Of a stretch of DNA of 64,000 bases, positions 1 to 10,837 are shown piece after piece (within the stretch, counting starts at the first letter, position 1; each line of letters opens with the position of its first letter). Both the position numbers and the translations under genes were made by a program. The notes under the pieces were generated by a model. That model did no database searches, was not told the origin of the DNA, and saw only the letters and a program-made list of their open reading frames with translations. Source of the stretch: Erodium maritimum (lineage: Eukaryota; Streptophyta; Magnoliopsida; Geraniales; Geraniaceae); NCBI GenBank assembly GCA_963921825.1, contig OY997588.1:62454617-62518616 (forward strand), read 5' to 3'.

Positions 1-859
1 TGGATGGGTTAAGGGATCATAGTATGATCATCCTACTCCATGTGTGTGCCAATAGTTTAGGCGGGAGTTCCTACATCGGTGTAGGGTCTGATAAGGACAG
101 AGGGGAGAAACCTTGGGGGACAGCGGGCCATGGTGCACTGAGGTTCTTCAAGATATGTATAGTATGTATGCTTCAGCCTTAAGGGGTTTATGTTTTAGCG
201 TGGTGGGTTCCGACCAATTCCTTCTAATACTTGCCTTAATATGAGGCATCTTTGGAACTATAAGAGAAAGATCATATTTGGGTGGTCCTATCGGCTGAAG
301 TGGTTCCCTCTAATGCATCTTGTTCGGTATTGGGTCATCCACATTTCTCTTCTTCAAGGCATGTACCACGACTAACATCCTTTCATCCTTGAGACTGAAC
401 TTGGTGGTCCCTTTCCTTATTTGACGAGTAATCGGGGCCTCGTATGGGATAAGATGGTTGGTCGTCTCTCCCTTGTCCACCTGGGTCTTTTCCTTATTTA
501 GGACGAGCTGAGTTTCCCCTCTTACCATAATTTGGTCCATGGCTAGAGGAGTTTTCATGGATGGGTTAAGGGATCATAGTATGATCATCCTACTCCATGT
601 GTGTGCCAATAGTTTAGGCGGGAGTTCCTACATCGGTGTAGGGTCTGATAAGGACAGAGGGGAGAAACCTTGGGGGACAGCGGGCCATGGTGCACTGAGG
701 TTCTTCAAGATATGTATAGTATGTATGCTTCAGCCTTAAGGGGTTTATGTTTTAGCGTGGTGGGTTCCGACCAATTCCTTCTAATACTTGCCTTAATATG
801 AGGCATCTTTGGAACTATAAGAGAAAGATCATATTTGGGTGGTCCTATCGGCTGAAATG
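1..859. repeat. Direct duplication of a 302-bp block, period 557 bp
   Basis: Bases 1-302 recur at 558-859 with no difference that I could see. The copies diverge right after the block, at 'gaagtggttccctcta' versus 'gaaatggttccctcca'. The 255 bases between them occur once. The block lies inside the degenerate LINE ORF1 on the minus strand and would duplicate part of the region after its zinc knuckle. The window edge cuts the first copy, so more copies may lie to the left. Confidence 0.9.
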
Positions 860-2113
860 GTTCCCTCCATCTGCATTTGCTTTATTGATGTTTGATGCAT
901 CCACAATGGAAGCAGAGACTAGAAGTCGGACGTATTGGATACGGATCAGGATTGACATCTCTTGATCATATATAGCGACTCTCGTCCTTCGCCTAAGAGG
1001 TGTTGGCAGGTCCTTCCAAAAACGGATCTCGAGTACGCCTACGGACATCTAGACAGCCCCCAGCGAGTTCTAATCCTTCATCGTGTTCCCCTCATTAGGC
1101 TGTCCCATAATAGGTTTGAAAGCACAGCCCATAGGTGAATCTTGAAGAACGGGAGGGTCATACGGTTTACTTTTGGTACAAGGTCCTCAAGGATGATTGG
1201 TATTTTCTTGAAGGACCAGGGTTCTAATCTTCGGATACGGTCCTTCTTTACTTGGGACGTGAAGTAGAATCCTGATATTCCCCATCCAAGATCTTTGATA
1301 ACCAAGCCTGCATGGTTCCAGGCTCTATTCATTACTCCTTCCACAATCTTTTGATCATGTTCTTGTAAGGTAAAAAGCCATTCGGCCATCCCAACCTTGG
1401 TTTGTTCCTAGATACGAGCAATGTCAGGGTTCGCTTGGATAATTATATTCGCATCCTCCTCCTCCTTCATCTAGAGTCTATTAAAGATGTCCTCGAGTGT
1501 CATAATTGTCTTCATAGGGGATCGGCCTAGACCATGATGGTTTAGAGTAGTTCCCGGTGTGTGCTTGTCGAGTGGGCCTATATTGTTAAGCTAGGTAGTT
1601 GGGGTAATTCCCTCAGCCTGGGACCTTATCCCACTTGGATACAGTTAAGGGCTGACCCTGATTGGGTCTAAAGTTACCCCCTGCTGGAGGTCCATCGTGT
1701 CCTAAAGCACAGATGTGTCCGGGGACAACATCGGGCCCTATGGGTGAGAGGGGCTCTGGGGTAGTATTGCCTGCGGCAAAGGCCCTAGTCAGGTAGTGGA
1801 CATGAGGATCAAACCGTCAATACAACATCTGGGTTGTCCTTGATCTGTGATCACCCGATGGGTTCGGTACCAAGAGGGACAATGGGTTCGTAACCAGGAG
1901 GGTAAAAGGTCGGAGGGGTTGTGGGACCGGTCGTTTGACTTTCTTTTGGTATCAGAGGGGTTTGATATGCTCTAAGATCGGTACCGGTGGCATGTAACCA
2001 ACTTTGCCGATCGTGATCGGTATATGGGTAGTAGGACAGTTGGGCTTAAGAGGACATACTTGGCCAACGTTCATCAACGGGATAGCAGATGATTGCACTG
2101 GTTTGGAGTCCAT
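1..2113 (-). pseudogene. LINE (L1-type) ORF1 remnant with DUF4283-like and zinc-knuckle regions
   Basis: Read on the minus strand, a start-like segment (MDSKPVQSS) begins at 2113. An acidic stretch with 'KEEEDAN' near 1470 precedes a DUF4283-like domain at 1389-1078, seen in 'NRAWNHAG', 'GFYFTSQ', 'EPWSFKK' and 'LPFFKIHLW'. A knuckle with CX2CX4HX4C spacing follows near 920, read as CFHCGCIKH and then C after an in-frame stop. These features are typical of ORF1 of plant L1 elements, which is thought to bind the element RNA. Several stops and frame changes break the frame. No endonuclease or reverse transcriptase follows inside the window; it could lie to the left. The GC-rich leader from about 2240 to 2113 resembles a LINE 5' UTR. 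Confidence 0.7.
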
Positions 2114-2269
2114 GACATAGACGTGACAACGGTGAGGCCGGTGGTAGCAAAAGTAGAAGAATGGTGGGAACAACGCGAGGAGCGGGCGACAACAGTGAAG
2201 AGCAAAGCGGAAACCTAGAGGACAGATTTTTCTTAGCCTTATTAATATTTTTATTTTTTTTAGCATATG

Positions 2270-3480
2270 ACGAGAATTTATTAATAAAATGATCGAAATA
2301 CAGACACTAAATTAAAAACTACATTAGGATTATGATGAAAAACATTGAAATGAAAGGGAGAGACTGGAGTCATGACCCGTGTATTTATAATGTACAATTC
2401 TACATACAGATGTTGGTGAATGTCAATGCAGCTTTGATGGATTACCCTTAAGGTTTTATCCATCTAAACTACTAATGTGTACTAAATTGTGCCTAATGTT
2501 CGGATTTTTATTTTTATTTTTCCAAATTTTGTAGGCAAAAATTGAGAATTGCAATGAAAAATAGAGTAACACTAGGTTCGGTGAAGGTTATCTTATATCT
2601 TCATACTGAAGGATTACCTTCAATAAAAGATTCAGTACATGTCACATAGTGTGGACTAAAACTTTTGGAGCTCTATATGAGCTTTGATAAGCAAGAGAAA
2701 CTTAACCTAAAGTTTAGCCTCTTTTTTCCTAGTAAACAAATCCACAACAGAGCTAAATAGTTCTCTGCTTCCTCTTCTACTACTCTCTCTTGCAGAGCTA
2801 AATAAGTCTTTTTCTGCTCTACAATAAAAACATTCAATTCCTCTTTCTTGTTTCCAATGTATCCTTAAGTTTGTCATGCTCCGATACATGACTTCTCTTA
2901 AATCTTAGAACCATGCACTCATACACATTTCTCTTCAGGATTGAACTTGTTCTTCCCTTTGAATTTTCCATTCACTAAAGCTTCAACCTCCTCTCTGTTC
3001 AACTCAATCCAAGAATGTCAGTACACTTCTCCTAAAATAAAACCCACAAGACTTAACCCTAAGTGTTTCATTTCCACCCTTTCCTTTTCACTCACAATCT
3101 TACTTGTTGATTCAAGATACTCCACTCATTGAATCTTTTGTTTCACTTAGACAAGTTAACAAGGAAGCATTTAACTCACAATATCTCATTCACTCTCTTA
3201 CTCCAAATCAGACCTTTAATAAGGCTTTAACACCACATGTTCAAGCACAAGAAATACTCAAGAGAAATCTCTTCTTGAATTCAAAATACAATTAAACAAA
3301 GTGATCATTATTCAAGGAAGATAAAATGTACCATATTTCAATCAGATTTACTCCAACAAGTGAATATCAAGTAAACTAAATGTTATGATTAACTCAACAA
3401 AGTCTAAAACTTATGAACCAAAAAAAAATTAATGCCAACAAGTGAGAGTAACGTCACTAAAGTATACAATTTTTACATAC
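2270..3480. other. AT-rich stretch without a recognisable gene
   Basis: A T-run and 'ttattaataaaa' near 2250-2290 look like the tail of a minus-strand retroposon. Beyond that I see only short open frames of low complexity on both strands, with no domain, splice pattern or terminal repeats. Confidence 0.5.
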
Positions 3481-3556
3481 TCATATATGTGCTTTTGATA
3501 TTGATAAACACGTTTCAAAAGTTGAACTTTGTCTAAATTGAATTGCAAATATGAGT

Positions 3557-3757
3557 CTACTCCCGATAACTAGTCTCCCAATTAGTCGTGTGGGAGCAAT
3601 GTGAAGCATTATACTGATACAATCTCTCAATAGGAGTGGAAGAACACCAATGGTTGAGAGTACATGGTGGATACATCGGGTTCTCCACATATACGCCGCA
3701 ATGACTTGTATCATCATCGGTATCCATATGGAAGTCGTGAACAACGACACCTCTCAA
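3557..3757 (-). pseudogene. Cysteine-containing exon-like fragment, unrecognised
   Basis: A 66-codon minus-strand frame has four cysteines in a protein-like context (HCGVYVENP, PPCTLNHWC, ASHCSH) and ends in TAG. Its composition looks like real coding sequence rather than chance. It lies downstream of the membrane-protein exons at 4.88-5.60 kb on the same strand and could be a later exon of that gene, but I cannot show a splice link. I do not recognise a family. Confidence 0.35.
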
Positions 3758-4878
3758 CTATAGAATCTATAAAAGTTGCCTTAAATAGCATGGTTTCGCT
3801 TCATTAGGGTCGAATAGGAAAGTTTACAAAGGAAGTTGTTCATGCCAAGTACATTTTTTACAAATAAATACTTACTCTGGAAATGCATTAGCAAATGCAT
3901 TTTAAAACAAGTGTAATAGTTAAATTTTGACTAAAAAGGAATAATTACCTAAGTTTGAAGTGATGTAGCCCAATGTGGTTCCCCATAATATATTGAGGGC
4001 ATAAAACAGGCAAAAGTTACCACACGGTGCATTTTAAGAAGTCCTCACACTCTATAAAAACAACCAAAAAGCTATATTCAATATATTTAGTGACGATGAA
4101 ACACAAAACATGACTCATTGAACATCAACCTTGGGGGAGCTCAAATAGAAAACAAGCCTTTGACTAGGCAAAGCCGGATCCAAGAATATAATTTAGGATA
4201 TGTCATCGACCATTGTTAAATGTGATAGAAACATAAATGAAAACTACATTCACATGCAGACTACGTGCAAATTACATGCAAATTATGTGCTAGGTAGATC
4301 TTAAAACCGTCATAACCTTTTCATACGAACTCTGATTTAAGTCCGTGAGATATCAAATCGAAGGTAACTGAAAGCTCTACGATTTTATATGACCTTTTTG
4401 GACAAGGGTATTCCATGTAATAACCTATACCCCTTTAAATCCTCCCTTGTGAACAACAACTCTTTTGTATCACATACAACAACTAAATATCATTAGGTAC
4501 ATAAGTTCACGTTTAAGTTCAAGTTCAAGATGAAGTAAACCTTACAACACCAACTTCCTAACTACAACCTACAAATCTATATCTAACTGAAATAGCTCTT
4601 CCAATACCAAGTGTTTCACCCAAACTTTGGAAGGCATCTACTCTTCAGACACATTGTCTGTCTCTAAAACAAATACCAAGATAAACAGAGCAATAACTAT
4701 TGTCAACACAAGATAAATTATTTTGTGTGTTAGACTGCACATGATTGAGTGCAAGAATAGATCAGTCATGAAAGACTTGATGTCATCTAAGGAGAAAATC
4801 CATGTACTTATCAACAAGGTACTCTCACCGGGGATGCCGTTTTCCAGCCAACCTTTCGGTCCAGAGAGGATAGCATAC

Positions 4879-5596
4879 CTTGTGGTGTAAACGACGACAA
4901 ACTCGACAATAGCAATAGCTCTGGTACAAGAAAGTAAATAATGCGAGATGGAATCGTGAAACTCCCATAATAAACCAATCTAAATTAATACAAAAAAAAT
5001 TATTCAACCATAAATTAATGAAATTAACAAAATTAAAAACATATACTGAAAGTAGAACATACCGATCCAACGGCTAAAAAAACCAACCACCATAGGTGTG
5101 GCCGTCTCAAAGGTTGGAAGGAGATGGAGAACACTATAATAGTGATCATGACTTCCGTTGAAACAAAGGCAGCCCACAACCCGAGACCATCTGGTTTAAA
5201 AGCAAAAGAATCCAAAAATAATGGACTATACTTCACTATGTCATCTGACCCCAAAAGTGAGAGGAGGAAAGGTCGAGCTGAGGTGATAACTAATACCAGA
5301 CGATTGGACGTTTTCCTTATCAGCTCAAATCTATCTTCTTCAATAAAGTTAGGATGAATTAACCATATTGGACTCCCACATCCTAATACAGATGTAACTA
5401 ATATAAGAATTCAAAGTATAGCAGCCAACCCGAAGGAATATCTCCATTTCCCCCCTCCACCACTATAAGTCTCATATTCTAAGAGGTTGATGCCTTTACC
5501 TAAAGCAACACCAACCAGCCGCGAGATATAGAATAGTATACTCAATCCGGGTTCTATTAACGCCAGAGCTAACTCGGATATAAACATAGAAATAGC
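4879..5596 (-). pseudogene. Two linked exons of an unrecognised multi-pass membrane protein
   Basis: Exon A (5063-5596) starts after 'tttttgtag' and ends before 'gtatgttc'. It is exactly 178 codons in phase 0. Exon B (4879-4979) starts after 'aatttag' and ends before 'gtatgc'; its frame continues that of exon A. The translation has several hydrophobic segments (around EPGLSILFY, FGLAAIL, LGLWAAFVS, RRPHLWWLVFLAVG, AIAIVEFVVVYTT) and a glycine patch YSGGGGKWRY, so an integral membrane protein is likely. One in-frame TGA follows 'FGLAAIL', probably from TGG. The upstream intron holds a 1.64-kb Mutator-like insertion whose edge is 24 bases before the acceptor. Upstream and downstream exons are not secure. 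It is either a decayed gene or one allele with a stop; I do not recognise the family. Confidence 0.55.
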
Positions 5597-5859
5597 CTAC
5601 AAAAAGATTTAAAAAAAATAGGGTTATTATCATACGAGTACCCTAAAAATACTTGGTTTTCATCCGAGTACCCTAAAAATACTTTGTGACAGATAAGTAC
5701 CCAAACGAAACATTGTGTTTCAAATCAGTACCCGCCATTAGTTTTCCATCCATTTTGGATGGAAAATGGTCATGTGTCTGGCACATGACCCTATATTTTT
5801 GAAAAATACCAAAAATACCCCTTACCTCTTTAAACCCTAATACCCTTTTGTTTTTTTTG

Positions 5860-6262
5860 TTTTTCTTTACTTTTACTCTTCATACCCCTTACTCTCATGT
5901 TCTCCCTCACCCTCTCAAGCTCGGCACCTCCACCTCGCCCCGCCGGACCTCACCTCCTCTACGTCGCCACAGAGATCCAGCCTCGTCGCACCTGAACCGG
6001 CCTCAGCGACCTCTTCCATCTCCTCCCTTCCATCTATGTCATCTCATCCTCTCTTTATTTCATCTGTGCAAGGGGATTTCGAGGTTTGGGCTTCTCTAAG
6101 GTTGTTCGCGGCAGATCTGAGAGCTTGCAAGGTCGCCGACTCCAGATCTACAAAAAACCAGCGAGGTCGATGGCGTGGTAAGGTTGATGGCGTGGCTCCA
6201 TTGTTCATAGAGAACCCAGCAACAATGAGTGTTTGTTTGGAATTGGTTCAAGAAAATCAGAT
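5860..6262 (+). other. GC-rich block inside the Mutator-like element, possible captured gene sequence
   Basis: This 400-base block is C/T-rich and then G-rich, with frames rich in Pro, Ser and Arg, like the 5' end of a plant gene. It is absent from the related element at 49.4 kb. No domain can be named. Capture from a host gene is an inference from base composition and the known habit of Pack-MULEs. Confidence 0.4.
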
Positions 6263-6267
6263 CTGGG

Positions 6268-6394
6268 TTTTTTTGAGTTGTTTCAGATTTAGATGATTTG
6301 GTTCCTAAATTATTGGTTGGATGAACAAGTTTTTTTTTTTGAGTTGTTTCAGATTTAGCTGTTTGGTTCCTAATTTATTGGTTGGATGAACAAG
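6268..6394. repeat. Tandem duplication of about 63 bp
   Basis: The unit 'ttgagttgtttcagattta' to 'ggttggatgaacaag' occurs twice, at 6268-6329 and 6330-6394, with a few differences and a longer T-run in the second copy. Confidence 0.85.
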
Positions 6395-6584
6395 ATTTAA
6401 ATGATAATAAAACTGCAATGATTTGGTTCCAGCTGTGGGTGTAATGATGTTTGATCTGGGTATAGGTTCTGCCCAAAAGATAGAAGAAGAACATTGAGAT
6501 GATGAACTCGTTAATTGAGATGTTTGATTTTGTTTTTTTGTTGTAATATTTAATTGTATAAAAAATGTGATGTGAAAAATGTGA

Positions 6585-7010
6585 AAATTGATTTTTTAAA
6601 ATAAAAAGTGATTTTAATTAATAAAACTGATTTTATAAAAATAAAATCTAATTTTATAAAATATATAAACTGATTTTAAGAAAATAAATAAATGGAAATA
6701 ATTTTTGAATATATAAACTGATTTTATAAAATAAAAACTGATTTTTAAAAACAAAATCTGATTATTTAAAATAAAATAAAAACAGATTTTTATAAAATGA
6801 AAATTGATTTTTTTCAGAATAAAACTGATTTTTTTCAAAATAAAAACTTATTTTTTTGAAAATAAAACTGATTTTTTTAAAATAAAAACTGAATTTTTGA
6901 AAATAAAACTGATTTTTTTAAAATAAAAACTGATTTTTTTGAAAATAAAACTGATTTTTTAAAATAAAAATCAATTTTATAAAAAATAAATTTAATTTTC
7001 AGAAAATATT
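6585..7010. repeat. AT-rich minisatellite-like array inside the Mutator-like element
   Basis: Units close to 'aataaaaactgattttt' (16-19 bp) repeat about twenty times with small changes. The truncated relative at 49.4 kb carries the same type of array in the other orientation (about 49610-50190), so the array belongs to the element family. Confidence 0.8.
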
Positions 7011-7534
7011 TTTTTCTAAAATAAATAAATAAGTAAAAAGAAAAAAATGAAATTCAATGGCATGGGTTTGAAAATTTGAGTGTTGGGTAGGGGTATTTTG
7101 GACTTTTTAATGTTTTGGATGGAAAATAAACAGAAACTAACGACGGGTACTGATTTGAAACACAATGTTTCGTTTGGGTACTTATCTGTTACAAAGTATT
7201 TTTAGGGTACTCGGATGAAAACCAAATATTTTTATGGTACTCGTATGATAATAACCCAAAAAAATATTATGTTTACAATTTTGATTAATACAATGGAAAC
7301 ATAAAAAACGATTAAATCAATGATATCATATCAAGAATTGTAAAAAAAAATGCACCATTCTATTATGCATCAAAACGACCAATCATATGTTTTTTTTATC
7401 CGCAAAAAAAACAAAATTTTATTGAAAGGCTTTCGCCGAGGTTGGACAAGAATAGAGAGAACCACCAAAGAGAAACAAACGGTGGGCATCTCATTATCAT
7501 CAGAAAATGGGTCCATAGTAAAAAACACTATCCA

Positions 7535-7990
7535 CTATATGTGAATTAACAATGTAGATGTGACTCTAGGGGGCTCAGAATAAGAAACTCCCATCAGGTC
7601 CTCAAATTCATCTTCACTATACACTTCCAAATTTACACCATCTTCCTCTAACCTTTTAAATTGTCCAACCAGCAATTGATCACTCCCATAAGATTTAAGG
7701 CCACTAGCCTTGCAGTAGGCCAAAGTCTTCCTTGCTTCCAACTAATTTTTAGATAGATTCTTAAGGGAAATAGCTCCCGAATCAAACCCCATCTCAACTT
7801 TGTTCGTAATGCATCAACCTCCGCTTCAATTTCCCGACACTATCAGACCCATAAATGTCTTATGGGTCTCCAATGCCATAGATTGATTTTCGAAAAGTAG
7901 AGTCGTTTCTTCCACTGATGAATCTATCTTCTTTACATTTTTTGTGGATCCAATTTAATCATTACATAAAATGAGGTTGATTATAAATAT
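7535..7990 (-). pseudogene. Exon-like fragment of an unrecognised protein, frame-broken
   Basis: The last open segment (7741-7535) reads ARKTLAYCKASGLKSYGSDQ and later DEFEDLMGVSYSEPP, clearly protein-like. Upstream on the same strand 'KKIDSSVEETTLLFENQS', 'EAEVDALRTKL' and 'MGFDSGAISLKNLSKN' occur in different frames, with a TAG directly before the last segment. At least two frame changes and one stop are present. A 3' flank with 'caataaaattttg' and an A/T-rich tail (7400-7430) suggests a retroposed or terminal exon. I do not recognise the family and cannot link it to the membrane-protein exons. Confidence 0.5.
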
Positions 7991-8639
7991 AAAAATTGGT
8001 TCAAACTTTCCAATTTGAAACAAGTGGATTAGTTTTTGGTGTGATTGGCCACTACGAAATGGTACTGATTTAATATCGAAGGTTATTTATTATGTTTATG
8101 TAAGTAATTATTCTATTATTTCGTAGAAAAAGAAACAAGGTCTACAGATTCTATCTCAAGTTACTGAGATTGAATGCACTCAAGCAAACATCTTAGTAAC
8201 TTTTATCCTCTACAATATGTTATACGATTAACATCTTTTGTCATTCACATACACTTTTGATACTTCATATTTTTAGCGTTTTGAGAGATTTCTACTCTTG
8301 AGTGATTAGTATTTTACTTCATAACTCGTGTCTGATTTGTCGGTATAGAACTAATATCACAATGATTAGAAGCAAATGAAATGAATTGTAATCTGATTAT
8401 GACGCCTTAATTCATCTCAAACTTGATCAACACATTTGTTGCTATACCTTCTATCTCGTCTTCTCCTCGTCCCTCTTCTTCCTCTTCCAGAGTCTTCGCC
8501 CACAACCTCCACTTGGATTTCAGCATAGACAATCTCTTTTCTCTTATTGCAGACCTTAGCCCATCAATCAAGCTCATCCCCAAATTAAGCTCACCTCATT
8601 AGGAAAAAGGTTTGACTTCATCTTCTATCCCAATGCAAT
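7991..8639. other. Stretch without a recognised gene
   Basis: AT-rich up to about 8400, then CT-rich up to 8640. I see no open frame with a domain, no terminal repeats and no RNA gene. Confidence 0.4.
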
Positions 8640-9180
8640 TGTCGCTACATGTTCCATCTCGTTGATGCACCGACAACTAGTTGGTTCCGGGAGACTGATC
8701 GTCGACTTCTCAGTTGGTCCCTCTCGAAGTTCCTACTAGAGTTCGAGCTCGTTCTTCACATGCCTCTCGCAAGTCGTCCCTCCTTTCAAGATGTAGTCAA
8801 TAGCTCCCAACCTTCATCCCCTGTTGTCAAGACCCCGATATCTTGCTCCGGTGCTTTGAATCCCCTTTGGCTTGACTTGCTCTCACGTAGTATCATTGGG
8901 GTCGTTCTCTCTCTTCGGTGTATTAAGGCTCCCCGAGGTTTCTAGTTAAGGAGTTTGGGGGTTGGGGTGTTTCTCATCTCCTTCCCTAACTCGATTTCCT
9001 TCCTCAACGCTGAAGCGGATAATTGGCCAGTTCTTCGTCCAAGATTCCTCGATCTCTTCCCGAAAATCAATTATGTGGCTAATGGTGGTCAGTTTTGATG
9101 GGTTGCGATTAACAACATCCCCTTCTCTAGCTGGTCGAAGTTCTTTATTCGAAGTATCGTCTCTACGGTAGGTACTCCCT
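8640..9180 (+). pseudogene. Possible retrotransposon DUF4283-like fragment
   Basis: A 98-codon frame at 8649-8945 and later frame pieces contain 'WVAINNIPFSSWSK', which fits the W-x-x-I-x-x-I/L-P block near the end of DUF4283 domains in plant retroelement proteins. The frames are broken. The assignment rests on one short motif and is weak. Confidence 0.3.
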
Positions 9181-9251
9181 TCTCAGTTCACTCCTGTTAT
9201 ACCATGCATGCTGAATAGGAAGAGATACAGTTAGAGGTAACCGTACGATTA

Positions 9252-10825
9252 TGTGTTACGTTAACATGCGGAAAACAAAAAATTCATAAAAGTTTGTCAG
9301 TATAATCCTAGTTAGCCTAGATCAACATGTATCAACTAACACTAATTTATGCATAATGTAAATAGGATTACCTCGATATAGGAAACTTTTGATCAACTGG
9401 TTCGAGACGGGGACCTTAGGAAAAATATACATAGATGCTCAAATGTTCGCCCTTTAACGGTATCCACACGAGAAATCTTGCTCTACAACTCAATGCACTA
9501 GAAAATCCTAGAACAAAAACTCATAAATCTCACTATGGTGGCCGAAAATTCCAGCTTGAATGCCTTGTTATTTTCGGTCCCAATGATGTTGTATTTATAG
9601 TGTTGGTTTCCCTTAAAACAATCCAAGTAAAATTTCAAAACCTTGTTTGAAGAGTTGTCTTACTTTTCTTTGACCAAGTCCAACTAGTATTCTTTATTCT
9701 AGACTTCCTAGAATTTTAAGGATTTCTTTTAATTCCTTTTAGCAAATAAATATATAAATAATAGGGTTGGTCGATCCCCCTTGAAGCCCAATGGGGTCTT
9801 AGGTCTCTTTAATTACTATGTTCTGTAATAATTAAATACAAATATAGGTCTTTACCACGTGAGTGTAATATTAAATAAGGATGTATTATATCAACATATA
9901 ATATCTCATCGGTTCATTTAATCAATAAATACATTCCGTTCACTTCGTCGTGGTCTTTCTCTTGGTGTGTGGCCCTTTAGGATTCATATGACATGGATAG
10001 TTAAATGAAATAGTCGTTCCATCCACAAGTCATGGGTAAATTTCTTGTAAGGCGCGTGATCATCCAAGTCATAGAGCTAATGACTACCTCTCTTTGTCAA
10101 GTCCTATTACCTTAAATAGTTTTGTCCTCTTGTTGTTTGGCGATAACACGACTGAATAAAGGCATAAAACCGTCATCCTTTCTAATTAAGTCTTTCTAGT
10201 TCTCTTGATCGTGAGTAAAGAATGTAGGTGACAAATCACATGCATAGCCATGCTTCTATTACAAACCTCATACTCATCAAGAGCGACCTTTTTAATGATA
10301 GCTGACTTGTATAATTAAAAGTGACGAGTCCTTATCGCTATTACCATATTCATATCTGAGCATAATTGTTATAACCATTTGTTCAGGAATATCATTTAGT
10401 TATGTCAAGGAATGAATCTACATCATGTAGATCACATGGTGATATCATGGTCGTAGGACTAAGAAAATTTAGTAGTTGAGATATACTTCGGTCTCTGTTC
10501 TATGGAGTATTCTCAAGGTGGGTCGTCTAATATCAAACTCTTTGGCATCTATGACTTTGAGTCATTTATCTATGTGCATGATTAGTAAAACAAGACCCTC
10601 TCATAAAAATTACACTAGCTCTAACAAACGATTTAGGCTAAGGACGAGTGAATAGAATCACTTCTTTATTTATAAGCATTCCACCATTCGGGAAATGTCC
10701 CTAATACCTTATATGAAGTGGTATATTCACAGTTTCATGAACACTGCAACTTAGCGATAATAAAATGTTTTCCAACTATTTAATCATATATCCCAGTGGA
10801 TTATCCTAGGGTACAAAACCTAACA
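9252..10825 (-). mobile_element. Solo or fragmentary copia-type LTR
   Basis: On the minus strand the sequence starts TGTTAGGTTTTGTACCC at 10825 and ends near 9252 with 'ttccgcatgttaacgtaaca'. A TATA-like 'ctataaatac' lies near 9597-9607, as in LTR promoters. A related piece in the opposite orientation begins TGTTGGGTTTTATGCCC at 42112 and can be aligned block by block (for instance 'ggaaaacattttattatc' and 'gtggaatgcttata'). No coding region is attached. No target duplication is visible, so one edge may be truncated. Confidence 0.7.
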
Positions 10826-10837
10826 TGGATATCCTTG

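Larger units (their letters stand above)
5612..7266. mobile_element. Mutator-like element with long terminal inverted repeats and 9-bp duplication
   Basis: The element runs from 5621 to 7257 and is flanked by the exact 9-base duplication AAAAAAATA (5612-5620 and 7258-7266). It starts GGGTTATTATCATACGAG and ends with the inverse. The terminal inverted repeats are about 140 bp and contain several spaced 'gtaccc' blocks. Nine-base duplications and long inverted repeats are typical of the Mutator superfamily. It codes for no transposase, so it is non-autonomous. The interior has a GC-rich block (about 5860-6260) unlike its surroundings, resembling captured 5' gene sequence as in Pack-MULEs, followed by an AT-rich repeat array. 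A second, truncated copy is at 49382-50338. Confidence 0.9.

Noticed and set aside
6585..7010. AT-rich array considered as a centromere-type satellite or CRISPR-like array
   Set aside because: The units are degenerate, contiguous and without spacers, and they recur inside a second transposon copy, so they belong to that element.
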